A program made the translations under genes and the position numbers. From JBBQIY01 sp964618405 (GTDB lineage: Bacteria > Verrucomicrobiota > Kiritimatiellia > RFP12 > UBA3636): 11,909 nt of DNA. Location of the stretch: the NCBI GenBank assembly GCA_964618405.1, contig CAZUAY010000117.1:1-11909 (forward strand), written 5' to 3'. Position 1 is the stretch's first letter; each line of letters starts with the position of its first letter. The notes under the pieces were generated by a model that did no database searches, was not told the DNA's origin, and saw nothing but the letters and a program-made list of their open reading frames with translations. This document shows positions 1-6,988 of this stretch, one piece after another.

Positions 1-9
1 GACGATTCC

Positions 10-24
10 GGCCTCACCGAGGCC
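10..24. repeat. Short perfect inverted repeat at left edge
   Basis: GGCCTC at 10-15 and GAGGCC at 19-24 form a perfect 6-bp stem with a 3-base loop. There is no following T-run, so it is not a clear terminator. The first 40 bases could be the 3' end of an upstream gene: one plus frame reads open from base 2 and stops at the TAG at 41-43, which is the first three bases of the heptamer array. Too little sequence is present to identify a protein, and the other frames are also open for a while. Confidence 0.4.
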
Positions 25-40
25 AGCCACAGGGGAGAAG

Positions 41-68
41 TAGCGAGTTGTGAGTTGCGAGTAGCGAG
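41..68. repeat. Tandem heptamer array, TWGYGAG type (4 units)
   Basis: Four contiguous 7-base units are visible: TAGCGAG (41-47), TTGTGAG (48-54), TTGCGAG (55-61) and TAGCGAG (62-68). The same unit type occurs at 7601-7628 on the same strand. Close reverse-complement versions (TAGCGAC type) occur at 10027-10054 and 11013-11026. This makes it a dispersed short tandem repeat, not a chance run. Confidence 0.8.
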
Positions 69-83
69 GGAGCCGCTTTTTCT

Positions 84-118
84 ATTCGTTATTCATAATT
101 CATAATTCGTAATTTTCT
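84..118. repeat. Tandem heptamer array, ATTCRTW type (5 units)
   Basis: The contiguous units are ATTCGTT (84-90), ATTCATA (91-97), ATTCATA (98-104), ATTCGTA (105-111) and a decayed ATTTTCT (112-118). The array starts 15 bases after the TWGYGAG array, has the same 7-base period and an unrelated, AT-rich unit. Confidence 0.8.
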
Positions 119-122
119 CCCA

Positions 123-150
123 GCTAGAACCTAGGGCCTAAACCCTAACA
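123..150. repeat. Tandem heptamer array, CCTARNN type (4 units)
   Basis: The contiguous units are GCTAGAA (123-129), CCTAGGG (130-136), CCTAAAC (137-143) and CCTAACA (144-150). The units are more degenerate than in the two preceding arrays but keep the exact 7-base period. The partial likeness to plant-type telomere repeats is taken as coincidence. Confidence 0.65.
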
Positions 151-202
151 TCTTCCTTGCGATCTTTGCGTTAAAGATTCTATCACCATAGCCAACAAGG
201 AG

Positions 203-216
203 TGTCCAATGTCCAA
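203..216. repeat. Two perfect heptamers, TGTCCAA
   Basis: TGTCCAA occurs twice in perfect tandem (203-209, 210-216). On the other strand it reads TTGGACA twice. That resembles the TTGG-starting units at 286-326, so this may be an inverted piece of the same repeat family. Confidence 0.55.
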
Positions 217-236
217 ATGAATGATCGCTCGCGAAA

Positions 237-274
237 TCTACGATAATAATCTAAGATCGTAGACGGTCTGACCG
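237..274. repeat. Two adjacent inverted repeats
   Basis: TCTACGAT (237-244) and ATCGTAGA (256-263) form a perfect 8-bp stem with an 11-base loop. CGGTC (264-268) and GACCG (270-274) follow immediately as a second perfect 5-bp stem. No T-run follows. The function is unknown; it could be a decayed extragenic palindromic element or an RNA structure. Confidence 0.5.
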
Positions 275-285
275 AAGTTTCCCAC

Positions 286-326
286 TTGGAAATTGGATTT
301 GAGTGTTGGCTGTTGGAAATTGAGAG
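286..326. repeat. Degenerate heptamer array, TTGGANA type (6 units)
   Basis: TTG-starting units begin at 286, 293, 299, 306, 313 and 320, spaced 7, 6, 7, 7 and 7 bases. They are TTGGAAA, TTGGAT, TTGAGTG, TTGGCTG, TTGGAAA and TTGAGAG. The period is clear although the units have drifted. Together with the arrays at 41-150 and 203-216, nearly half of the 458-base leader is 7-base tandem repeat. Confidence 0.55.
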
Positions 327-377
327 TGCAAAGAACTCAGAAACCTTTCCGAATAACGTAAAATTGGAGAATTGCTG

Positions 378-407
378 TTGATTCCCTCTTGTTATACGTG
401 GTACAGT
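378..407 (+). promoter_or_regulatory. Candidate sigma70-type promoter for the small exported protein gene
   Basis: TTGATT (378-383) and TACAGT (402-407) are separated by 18 bases. Transcription would start near 414 and give a leader of about 45 bases to the ATG at 459. This is a weak-to-moderate match found by eye, and other hexamer pairs in this AT-rich stretch are possible. Confidence 0.35.
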
Positions 408-458
408 GCTTTGTGAAGTTATTGCATGCTACAAAACTAAAGCAAGAAGAGGTTTGAT

Positions 459-890
459 ATGAAGACATCAACTGCAAAAATTATCGCAGGAGCATCGATC
501 GTTTTTTTCGTGATGATCGCTACTGCGAAGCCGCACAAATCTGGGAATCACCCAATGCCTCCAGCGATGCAGACACAGGTGGGATTGTCCAGCCAGTACG
601 AGTCTCCGAAAAAGCCCAAGAAGGCTGTCTTTGTGGGTGAATTAAATGCTGGCGGGGATGCAAAAGAGGTTGTCGTCAACCGTGTTATTTCGCAGTGTTA
701 TCTCGAAATTGTCTCGGGAACGGTCAGCATCAATACCGTTGTGATTCGTCCTGAAAAGCTCGCCTTGCCGCAAGCGGTGCGTCTGACACCCGGGCAATTG
801 CATACGATTGATCTTGGCGGCAATCGGAGTGTCACTGGGTTTCGGATTAGCGACAATGGGCGTGGCGTGTACCGCGTTTTTGTGAAATAA
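459..890 (+). CDS. Small exported protein of unknown function
   Basis: A 143-residue protein that I do not recognise. Residues 1-23 look like a Sec signal peptide: a lysine near the N-terminus, a hydrophobic stretch IIAGASIVFFVMIA, and an ATA-K cleavage-like site. A proline/lysine-rich linker follows (about 24-57). The rest (about 58-143) alternates hydrophobic and polar residues in short strands with many glycines, suggesting a compact beta domain; it ends in DNGRGVYRVFVK. There is one cysteine (C80) in the mature part, so no internal disulfide is possible. The start is well supported by the ribosome-binding sequence AAGAAGAGG (444-452), 6 bases before the ATG. A periplasmic or cell-surface location is inferred. 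The amidohydrolase gene begins 54 bases later and could be co-transcribed, but nothing links the two functionally. Confidence 0.75.
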   Translation: MKTSTAKIIAGASIVFFVMIATAKPHKSGNHPMPPAMQTQVGLSSQYESPKKPKKAVFVGELNAGGDAKEVVVNRVISQCYLEIVSGTVSINTVVIRPEKLALPQAVRLTPGQLHTIDLGGNRSVTGFRISDNGRGVYRVFVK

Positions 891-944
891 GCCTACAAAT
901 GGACTGTGTGGGGGCGTGTTCAAACAATCGAGGGGGAAAATGTG

Positions 945-2141
945 ATGATTGAGCGATCGGAGCGGTTTAATGAGCGTTTGGCTGAGTTATTGCCAGATTG
1001 GGTGGCGTTGCGCCGCGATCTGCATGCCCATCCTGAAGTGGCCTTCAACGAATTTCGAACGGCCGAGCAAGTCGCCACACGGCTGGAGGCATTGCCGGGT
1101 ATGCAGGTTCGCAGGGGCGTGGCGGGGACAGGTGTTGTGGCAACGCTTGGGGCAGACCGGGATGGCCCCTGTCTCGCTTTTCGTGCTGACATGGATGCGC
1201 TTCCCATGCAGGATAAGAGCGGGAAACCTTATGCCTCAACAATGCCGGGTGTAGCGCACGCGTGTGGTCATGACGGGAATGTTGCGTGCTTGATTGGCGC
1301 TGCCAGCATGATGGCTGCTTTCCCCGAAAAACTCGTGGGGCCGGTTCGGTTCATCTTTCAACCGGCAGAGGAAGCCGGCGGAGGCGCCAAACACATGATT
1401 GAGGATGGAGCACTGGCGGATCCGCGACCCGTTGCGATTTTTGCCCTGCATGGTTGGCCGTATTTGCCCGTGGGTACCATTGGGGTGCGCAGTGGTGCTA
1501 CGATGGCTTCAACGGATTCGATTAACATTAACGTTCAGGGTCGCGGCACGCATGCCGCCTACCCGAGCAGAGGGATCGATCCGATTGTTGCCGCAACGCA
1601 GATCGTGACGATGCTCCAGTCCGTGGTGACACGAATCAGTGATCCTGTTGAACCCGTGGTGCTGACGATCGGATCATTTCATGCGGGCACGACACGAAAC
1701 GTGATTCCTGATAATGCTCGTTTGGAGGGGACGCTTCGCACCCTTTCTGCGCAACAGCGTGCTTTAGTGAAACCGGCAATTCAGCGTGCTGTTGAGCAGA
1801 CGGCGTCGGCGCTAGGTGCGCGCGCGGAAATCGAGATTCTGGAAGGCTATCCTGTTGTGATGAATGATCCTCAACTTAAAGCGTATGTTTTTCATACAGC
1901 GGTAAACTTGCTGGGGGCGAAGCACGTTGCGGATGAGATTCCAGTCAGTATGGGGGGCGAGGACTTCGCCTACTATCAGCAAGAGATTCCAGGTTGTTTT
2001 ATTCGTTTAGGAATTGCGTCTACGCAGAATCCAAGCGATCCGATACCGCTTCATCATTCAACTTTTGATTACAACGATGATGCCATTGAAACGGGAGTTA
2101 CGATGTTTTGTGCACTTGCCGAGAGTTGGTCGAGGGGCTAA
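945..2141 (+). CDS. M20-family metal-dependent amidohydrolase (N-acyl amino acid / hippurate hydrolase type)
   Basis: A 398-residue zinc-type amidohydrolase of peptidase family M20, subfamily D. Members hydrolyse N-acyl amino acids, hippurate, N-acetyl-diaminopimelate or aminobenzoyl-glutamate; the substrate cannot be read from the sequence. Metal-site motifs are intact, numbered from the chosen start: HACGHD with C107 and H109, QPAEE with E142/E143, LHGWP with H169, and LHHSTFD near the C-terminus with H370. FRADMDALPM (79-88) is the conserved strand before the active site. The inserted dimerisation domain starts around 180 and includes GRGTHAAYPSRGIDPI. No signal peptide is seen, so it is probably cytoplasmic. 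I chose the ATG at 945 because GAGGGGG (930-936) sits 8 bases upstream. A GTG at 942 or a longer GTG start at 906 (13 extra residues, no good ribosome site) are alternatives. Length is normal for the family. Confidence 0.9.
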   Translation: MIERSERFNERLAELLPDWVALRRDLHAHPEVAFNEFRTAEQVATRLEALPGMQVRRGVAGTGVVATLGADRDGPCLAFRADMDALPMQDKSGKPYASTMPGVAHACGHDGNVACLIGAASMMAAFPEKLVGPVRFIFQPAEEAGGGAKHMIEDGALADPRPVAIFALHGWPYLPVGTIGVRSGATMASTDSININVQGRGTHAAYPSRGIDPIVAATQIVTMLQSVVTRISDPVEPVVLTIGSFHAGTTRNVIPDNARLEGTLRTLSAQQRALVKPAIQRAVEQTASALGARAEIEILEGYPVVMNDPQLKAYVFHTAVNLLGAKHVADEIPVSMGGEDFAYYQQEIPGCFIRLGIASTQNPSDPIPLHHSTFDYNDDAIETGVTMFCALAESWSRG

Positions 2142-2181
2142 TTGTGCCGAGCATAAATTAAAATATTCTGGGAAACGGTTC

Positions 2182-2210
2182 TTGAATGCGGAATCCCGTT
2201 TTGGTACAAT
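2182..2210 (+). promoter_or_regulatory. Strong sigma70-type promoter for fabZ-lpxA-gspD
   Basis: TTGAAT (2182-2187) and TACAAT (2205-2210) are separated by exactly 17 bases, and TTGG precedes the -10 box. This is the best promoter match in the window. Transcription would start near 2217, giving a leader of about 60 bases before the fabZ ATG. AAACGG (2173-2178) and CCGTTT (2196-2201) form an inverted repeat across the -35 and spacer, which could be an operator or chance. Confidence 0.6.
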
Positions 2211-2276
2211 TTTTAACCGTTATATTAACTACAGGTGGGCATCCCATCTTAACGCAACAAACCCTGGAATGATGAT

Positions 2277-2759
2277 ATGAAATCCTTCGGAATAGACCGC
2301 ATCATGAAGATGCTCCCTCACCGCTTCCCGTTCTTGCTCGTGGACAAGGTTCTCGAGACAGAGGGTGGCACTCACCTTGTGGCCATTAAAAACGTCACGA
2401 TTAACGAACCGTTTTTTCAGGGACACTTTCCAGAATACCCCGTCATGCCTGGCGTTCTGCAGATCGAAATGATTGCTCAAGCAGCAGGCCTCATGGTCCT
2501 CAGCGCGATGGAAGAGGGTATGGCAGATTTCGACACCATCTTGATGTCCGTCGAAGGTGCCAAGTTCCGTCGCCTCGTTCAGCCGGGCGATCAGCTTCGT
2601 GTTGAGACGAAGCTCATCAGTCGCCGACGCACGATGGCGAAGGTGTCGGGCGTTGTGACGGCGGATGGTGAAGTAACAACCGAAGCGACGATGATGTTCC
2701 TCCTTGTTCCCAAGACCGCTCGAAGTGCCGATGCGGCACCAGACAAGCCTAAAGCATAA
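2277..2759 (+). CDS. fabZ: 3-hydroxyacyl-ACP dehydratase FabZ
   Basis: A 160-residue hot-dog-fold dehydratase that removes water from (3R)-hydroxyacyl-ACP in type II fatty acid synthesis, in the cytoplasm. It opens with the characteristic IMKMLPHRFPFLLVD segment (9-23). The catalytic histidine is H50 in FFQGHFPEYPVMPG and the catalytic glutamate is E64 in LQIEMIAQAAG. Length is at the upper end of normal (typically 140-155), with a short charged C-terminal tail of no obvious role. The ATG at 2277 is preceded only by a weak TGGA (2265-2268); a homologue-like N-terminus supports the start. lpxA starts 16 bases after the stop. FabZ and LpxA compete for the same hydroxyacyl-ACP pool, which explains the common fabZ-lpxA pairing. 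Confidence 0.96.
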   Translation: MKSFGIDRIMKMLPHRFPFLLVDKVLETEGGTHLVAIKNVTINEPFFQGHFPEYPVMPGVLQIEMIAQAAGLMVLSAMEEGMADFDTILMSVEGAKFRRLVQPGDQLRVETKLISRRRTMAKVSGVVTADGEVTTEATMMFLLVPKTARSADAAPDKPKA

Positions 2760-2775
2760 TTGAGATTTTCAGCGC

Positions 2776-3549
2776 ATGAACATGATACATTCGACGGCAA
2801 TTGTTGAAGCAGGCGCCGAAATCGGTCGCGATGTTGAGATCGGGCCCTATGCCGTGATCGGTCCCCAGGTGGTTTTAGGGGACGGGTGCAAAATCTTCGG
2901 TCATGCGATGATCAGCGGTCATACGACGTTGGGGGTGGGGTGCGAAGTACATCCTTTCGCCCACATCGGAGGCAAAACGCAGGATCTCAAGTATGACGGA
3001 GGAACGACCTATGTTCGCATCGGCGAAAGAACCGTGATGCGGGAGTACGTGACGATCAACTGCGGGACGACAGATGGCGAGGTGACGCAAGTCGGTGATG
3101 ATTGTCTCCTGATGTCGTATAGCCATCTAGGGCATGGTTGCGTTTTTGGAAACCATGTTATTGTGTCCAACGCATCGCAGTTCGCCGGCGAAGTCCAGGT
3201 GGCAGACTATGCCACGATCAGTGGCCTTTGCGGCATTCACCAATTCACCCGAATCGGATGCCATTGTATGGTTGGCGTGGCCTCGACGGTGGTCCAAGAC
3301 GTTCCGCCTTACATGATGCTGGGTGGAAATCCACCAGCCGTCCATGGCATCAATGCCGTTGGACTGACGCGGCGCGGTTTTTCTGAGGAAACTCGGACTG
3401 CGCTTAAGTCGGCTTATAAGCTGATCTGCCGATCTGGACTGAACGTAAGCGATGCGCTGGCCGAAATCGAATCAACACTGCCGGCGCTTCCCGAGATCCA
3501 GCATCTCGTGGAGTTCTTCAAAACAACGAAACGTGGTGTTATCAAATGA
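2776..3549 (+). CDS. lpxA: UDP-N-acetylglucosamine O-acyltransferase LpxA
   Basis: The first enzyme of lipid A synthesis; it transfers a 3-hydroxyacyl chain from ACP to the 3-OH of UDP-GlcNAc in the cytoplasm. The 257 residues begin with left-handed beta-helix hexapeptide repeats (about 1-190), followed by the helical C-terminal domain with the family pattern GLTRRGFSEETRTALKSAYK. By alignment to my memory of E. coli LpxA, catalytic H125 corresponds to H120 (SHLGHGC), H122 to H117 and H160 to H155 (IHQF). QDLKY (69-73) is the substrate-contacting segment. The acyl-length position that is glycine 173 in E. coli is valine here (V168, in MVGVAS), which may favour a shorter chain. The start may instead be the ATG at 2782 (MIHSTAIV), which looks more like other LpxA N-termini; neither start has a strong ribosome site. 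The stop overlaps the gspD start (ATGA). Confidence 0.96.
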   Translation: MNMIHSTAIVEAGAEIGRDVEIGPYAVIGPQVVLGDGCKIFGHAMISGHTTLGVGCEVHPFAHIGGKTQDLKYDGGTTYVRIGERTVMREYVTINCGTTDGEVTQVGDDCLLMSYSHLGHGCVFGNHVIVSNASQFAGEVQVADYATISGLCGIHQFTRIGCHCMVGVASTVVQDVPPYMMLGGNPPAVHGINAVGLTRRGFSEETRTALKSAYKLICRSGLNVSDALAEIESTLPALPEIQHLVEFFKTTKRGVIK

Positions 3550-5620
3550 AAAATGCAATGAACGGTAGACTGAGTCTTCGTGTCGCTTCGGCTGTCGCTT
3601 TGATGATGGTCTGGGGGGGTAATCCGTCCGCCGTTCATGCGCAGACGACGCCATCTCCGTCTACAGCGGAGAGTGAGGATTTTATCCTCTTTAACTTCGA
3701 GCAGGTCGACATTCGTGTCTTCACGCAACTCGTAGGCAACTATACCGGACAGCAGTTCGTGGTTTCTGATGACGTCAAAGGCAACATCACCGTCGTGTCG
3801 CCAAAAGTGCCTCGCTCAGCAGCGTATCGGCTTTTTGCGTCGGTGCTCGAGTCCTCCGGATTCACCATCGTTAAAGAAGGTGAGATCAACCGCATTGTTA
3901 AGCTACCCGAGCGAAAAATGGGCATGGGGACAGTCGTTGCGGATGGAGACGCATCGCCAGCATTCGGGCTCATCACAAGAATCCTCCTCCTCAACCACGT
4001 GGTGCTCAGACGGATCAACACCCTTGCCGCCCAGNNNNNNNNNNCCTCAACCACGTGACGGCGAGCGAAATGCGCAAGATGCTCGAGACGCATCTTCAGC
4101 GCAAGGATGCGGTTAGCGCTCTCGACGAGACGAACCATTTGATCATCACCGACACGGCGGATAACGTCGCCCGCATCGAAGCACTCGTTCATCAACTCGA
4201 CCAGCCCGGTATGGCGCGTGTGATGGAGGTGTTTCCGCTCGCGCATGCGGATGCGCTTTCTTTGGCTCGGCAATTGAATGCGGCCTACTCGGAAACGCAA
4301 AGTCGCGCGGACCAGCTTCTCACGCGCATTCCCGCCGTGGACGGCGCGTCGGCCATGGCCGCCATGCGTGCGCCTTCTATTGTCGCCGTGGAACATGCGA
4401 ACCGCTTGATTTTAACCGGTACCCCGAAGCAAATCGAACAACTCAAGGTGCTGATCGCCGAGATGGATATTGCAGCACCGACCGGACGTAGCGCGCTTAA
4501 CGCCATCTTGCTGAGTTATATCAAGGCCGAGGATGTCGCGAAGAACATCACGACGCTACTCGAAAAGACTGCCGCCCAGAACGCGGGAGGTGGGACCAAG
4601 CGCAATGTATCCGTTGAAGCCGTGCCGTCGAACAACGCCTTGCTCGTTGATGCAGCGCCAGAAGATTTCCAAGAGGTCAAACGCCTCGTTGAGTCCCTTG
4701 ACGTGATGCCCCAGCAGGTCCATATTTCCGTTTTGATCGCCGAGGTGTCTGATGGCGATGCCGAGACGATGGGCGTGACGATGACGGCGCTGAATTCTCC
4801 CGATTCAGTTGGGAATACAACGTTCGCAGGTGCAACGCGTTCCGACCCACCATCGGCTTCCGATGCGGGCTTACTTTCTACGCTTTCCGCAGGGCTTTTC
4901 GGTCAGGGAATGACTTTTGGAATCGCTCACGGATCGTACAAAGATGTCAATGGAAACATTGTCGCCGACTATCCCGCCATCTTTAATCTCGACATGCTTC
5001 GTAAGAACAGCAAGGTGAAAATTCTTTCCGATACCTCGCTCGGTGCGCAGAATAACCACGAGGCGGAAGTCGCCATTGTCGATAACATCGGCATTCTCGA
5101 ATCGACCGTCAATGGTTCCGGTTCAGATCGCGACATTATCCAGAACATCACGCGTATGGATGTCGGTGTCAAGGTCAACATGACGCCGCATGTCATCCCC
5201 GGTGGACTCGTCCGCGTGGAATTGCAGCCGAGCATCGAAGCCGTGACGTCGAGTGGAAGTTCTTCAGGAACGGACTACGTGCCGACGATTTCGAAGCGAA
5301 TGGTGAAGACGACCATGACGGTTCCTGATGGGCAGACGATCGTGATTGCCGGACTGACTCGCAATGATACGACGTCGATCAAGAAGAAGATTCCTTATTT
5401 AGGCGATATTCCGCTAATCGGTTGGCTTTTCCGCTGGAATTCGAAATCAGAAACCAAGACCAACATCCTCATCTTCGTCACGCCGCGCATCATGGCCAAT
5501 GGGGCGGATGCCTTTGCCGTTCGTCAAGCTCTCGAGGAGCGTACAGGCCTGAAGGTTGAGGCGATGATGGACGAGTTGAAGGTCAAGCCCGCTTCAGAAA
5601 ATGAAGAAATAGGCAAGTAA
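3546..5620 (+). CDS. gspD: Type II secretion system secretin (GspD-like), interrupted by a scaffold gap
   Basis: An outer-membrane secretin, the multimeric pore through which type II secretion exports folded proteins. A Sec signal peptide ends near VHA-Q (residue 32), with no lipobox. After it come an N0 domain (about 45-115), then N1, N2 and N3 repeats (the strand-like segments LITRILLLNHV, MEVFPLAHADALSLARQL and NAILLSYIKAEDVAKNI each open one). The secretin domain ends with VPDGQTIVIAGL, then IPYLGDIPLIGWLF, then ILIFVTPRI. The tail is short and shows no clear pilotin-binding segment. The reading frame is cut at the ten Ns (4035-4044). If bases 4002-4057, between the end of one 13-base copy and the end of the other, are removed, the frame runs unbroken for about 672 codons. 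The start ATG overlaps the lpxA stop, so translational coupling is likely. A PilQ or type III secretin is less likely given the N0-N1-N2-N3 order. No other secretion genes are in the window. Confidence 0.9.
3989..4001 (+). repeat. 13-base direct repeat, left copy
   Basis: CCTCAACCACGTG here is repeated exactly at 4045-4057, the first bases after the N run. It encodes part of LLNHV in the N1 domain of the secretin and contains the palindrome CACGTG. In both copies the codon frame is the same, CTC AAC CAC GTG. Confidence 0.85.
4035..4044. other. Assembly gap (10 Ns) inside the secretin gene
   Basis: Ten undetermined bases. The 33 bases just left of it (4002-4034, reading VLRRINTLAAQ in frame) do not fit the secretin N1 domain, while the bases to its right continue the domain directly from the left 13-base copy. 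The arbitrary gap length also puts the two halves in different frames, which makes the gene look like two. Confidence 0.95.
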
Positions 5621-5627
5621 GCCGCGA

Positions 5628-5690
5628 CACGCTGCGCGTTTGGTGCTGGCGTGACAGAGCGAAATTTTTAGAGAACGGCTTCACTGCCGT
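5628..5690 (+). terminator. Two hairpins between gspD and metY (possible weak terminator)
   Basis: CACGC (5628-5632) pairs with GCGTG (5649-5653), with inner GCGC/GTGC pairing (one G-T). Eleven bases later comes a run of five T (5665-5669), too far for a classic intrinsic terminator. A second stem, ACGGC (5675-5679) with GCCGT (5686-5690), lies just before the metY ribosome-binding sequence GAGGAG. They could partly separate the two transcripts or tune metY translation. I see no match to a known SAM riboswitch. Confidence 0.3.
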
Positions 5691-5704
5691 GATGAGGAGT
5701 ATTT

Positions 5705-6988
5705 ATGAAAAATAGCATCGAAACCATCTGTGTGCAAGGCGGCTGGAAGCCGAAGTCAGGCGAACCTCGCGTTCTGCCGATCTATCAGAGCACGACTTTT
5801 AAATACGACAGCAGCGAGCAAATGGGCAAACTCTTTGCGCTCGAAGCGAGCGGCTATTTCTACTCGCGCCTTCAGAATCCTACGTGCGATAATGTTGCGG
5901 CGAAGATTTGCGAGATGGAGGGTGGCGCGGCAGCGATGCTAACATCATCTGGCCAAGCAGCGACGTTTTATGCGATCTTCAACATCGCTGGGGCGGGGGA
6001 TCATATTGTAAGTTCTGCCGCACTCTACGGGGGTACCTCAAATCTATTTATCGTGACGATGAAGCGGATGGGAATTGAATTCACGCTCGTGGATCCAGAC
6101 GCGTCGGAAGACGTGCTAGCGAAGGCATTCCGTGTGAACACGAAAGCTGTGTTCGCTGAAACCATTTCCAATCCCTCACTGGTGGTACTCGACATCGAGA
6201 AGTTTGCGCGTCAAGCACACGCGCACGGCGTGCCGCTGATTATTGATAATACGTTCGCTACGCCGGTGAATTGTCGCCCGTTCGAATTCGGTGCTGACAT
6301 CATCACACACTCAACCACCAAGTATATGGACGGCCATGGGACGCAAGTCGGCGGTGTCATTGTCGACAGTGGTAATTTTGATTGGATGAGTCAGAAGGAT
6401 AAGTTTCCTGGACTGACCACACCGGATGCCAGCTACCACGGTATCGTCTATGCAGAGAAGTTTGGTAAGGGTGCTTACATCACGAAAGCCGTTGCCCAAC
6501 TGATGCGCGATTTGGGAGCCTGTGCGGCGCCGATGAACGCCTTTCTGCTCAACCTTGGGCTGGAATCGTTGCACGTGCGAATGCCACGTCACTGCGAAAA
6601 TGCGCTAAAGGTCGCCACGTATTTGGAAGCCCGTGATGATGTTGCGTGGGTGAATTATCCTGGACTTGAAAGCAACAAGTATCACGCACTGGCTAAGAAA
6701 TATATGCCGAAAGGCACCTGCGGTGTCGTTTCGTTTGGCCTCAAAGGCGGACGCGACGTCATCGAAACCTTTGTCAACAAGCTGGGTTTTGTCGCAATCG
6801 TCACGCATGTGGCCGATGCGCGAACCTGCATTTTGCATCCGGCCAGCCATACGCATCGTCAGCTTTCGGAGGCGCAACTCGCTGAGGCGGGAATCCCTGT
6901 TGACCTGATTCGACTGTCGGTCGGCATTGAAAACGTCGATGACATCATCGCCGATCTCGAGCAAGCGCTTAAGCCCACGGGGAAGTAA
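5705..6988 (+). CDS. metY: O-acetylhomoserine sulfhydrylase (PLP-dependent)
   Basis: A 427-residue enzyme of the Cys/Met metabolism PLP family. It makes homocysteine from O-acetylhomoserine and sulfide in the direct-sulfhydrylation route to methionine, in the cytoplasm. The PLP-binding lysine is K206 in ITHSTTKYMDGHG, D181 (IIDNTF) contacts the pyridine nitrogen, and YSRLQNPT (53-60) and SSGQAA (81-86) are the phosphate and subunit-interface motifs. The length of about 430 and the insertion after the lysine motif (FDWMSQKDKFPGLTTPD, about 225-241) favour MetY over the shorter MetB/MetC/MetZ enzymes. Exact acyl-homoserine specificity remains inferred. The start is well supported by GAGGAG (5694-5699), 5 bases upstream. 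The stop codon overlaps the purN start (TAATG), so the two genes are probably co-translated. Homocysteine methylation uses folate and GAR transformylation uses formyl-folate, a loose metabolic link. Confidence 0.94.
   Translation: MKNSIETICVQGGWKPKSGEPRVLPIYQSTTFKYDSSEQMGKLFALEASGYFYSRLQNPTCDNVAAKICEMEGGAAAMLTSSGQAATFYAIFNIAGAGDHIVSSAALYGGTSNLFIVTMKRMGIEFTLVDPDASEDVLAKAFRVNTKAVFAETISNPSLVVLDIEKFARQAHAHGVPLIIDNTFATPVNCRPFEFGADIITHSTTKYMDGHGTQVGGVIVDSGNFDWMSQKDKFPGLTTPDASYHGIVYAEKFGKGAYITKAVAQLMRDLGACAAPMNAFLLNLGLESLHVRMPRHCENALKVATYLEARDDVAWVNYPGLESNKYHALAKKYMPKGTCGVVSFGLKGGRDVIETFVNKLGFVAIVTHVADARTCILHPASHTHRQLSEAQLAEAGIPVDLIRLSVGIENVDDIIADLEQALKPTGK

Noticed and set aside
41..150. CRISPR array or telomere-like repeat
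   Set aside because: The units are 7 bases with no spacers; the CCTAAAC similarity to telomeres covers only one or two drifted units.
2173..2201. AAACGG/CCGTTT inverted repeat as an operator at the fabZ promoter
   Set aside because: A 6-bp stem with a 17-base loop is easily found by chance; it is noted with the promoter but not claimed.
3996..4003. CCACGTGG palindrome as a cause of a fold-back misassembly
   Set aside because: The bases after the palindrome are not the reverse complement of those before it, so a fold-back chimera does not explain the tail.
4002..4058. True frameshift or domain split of the secretin into two genes
   Set aside because: The frame change depends on the arbitrary ten Ns, and the shared 13-base ends give a perfect in-frame join.
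3740..4396. 218-codon minus-strand frame across the secretin and the Ns
   Set aside because: It runs through the assembly gap, opposes the secretin, and is arginine/histidine-rich in the way antisense frames usually are.
5621..5704. SAM riboswitch upstream of metY
   Set aside because: The leader is only 84 bases and I could not fit the known SAM riboswitch cores; only simple hairpins are present.
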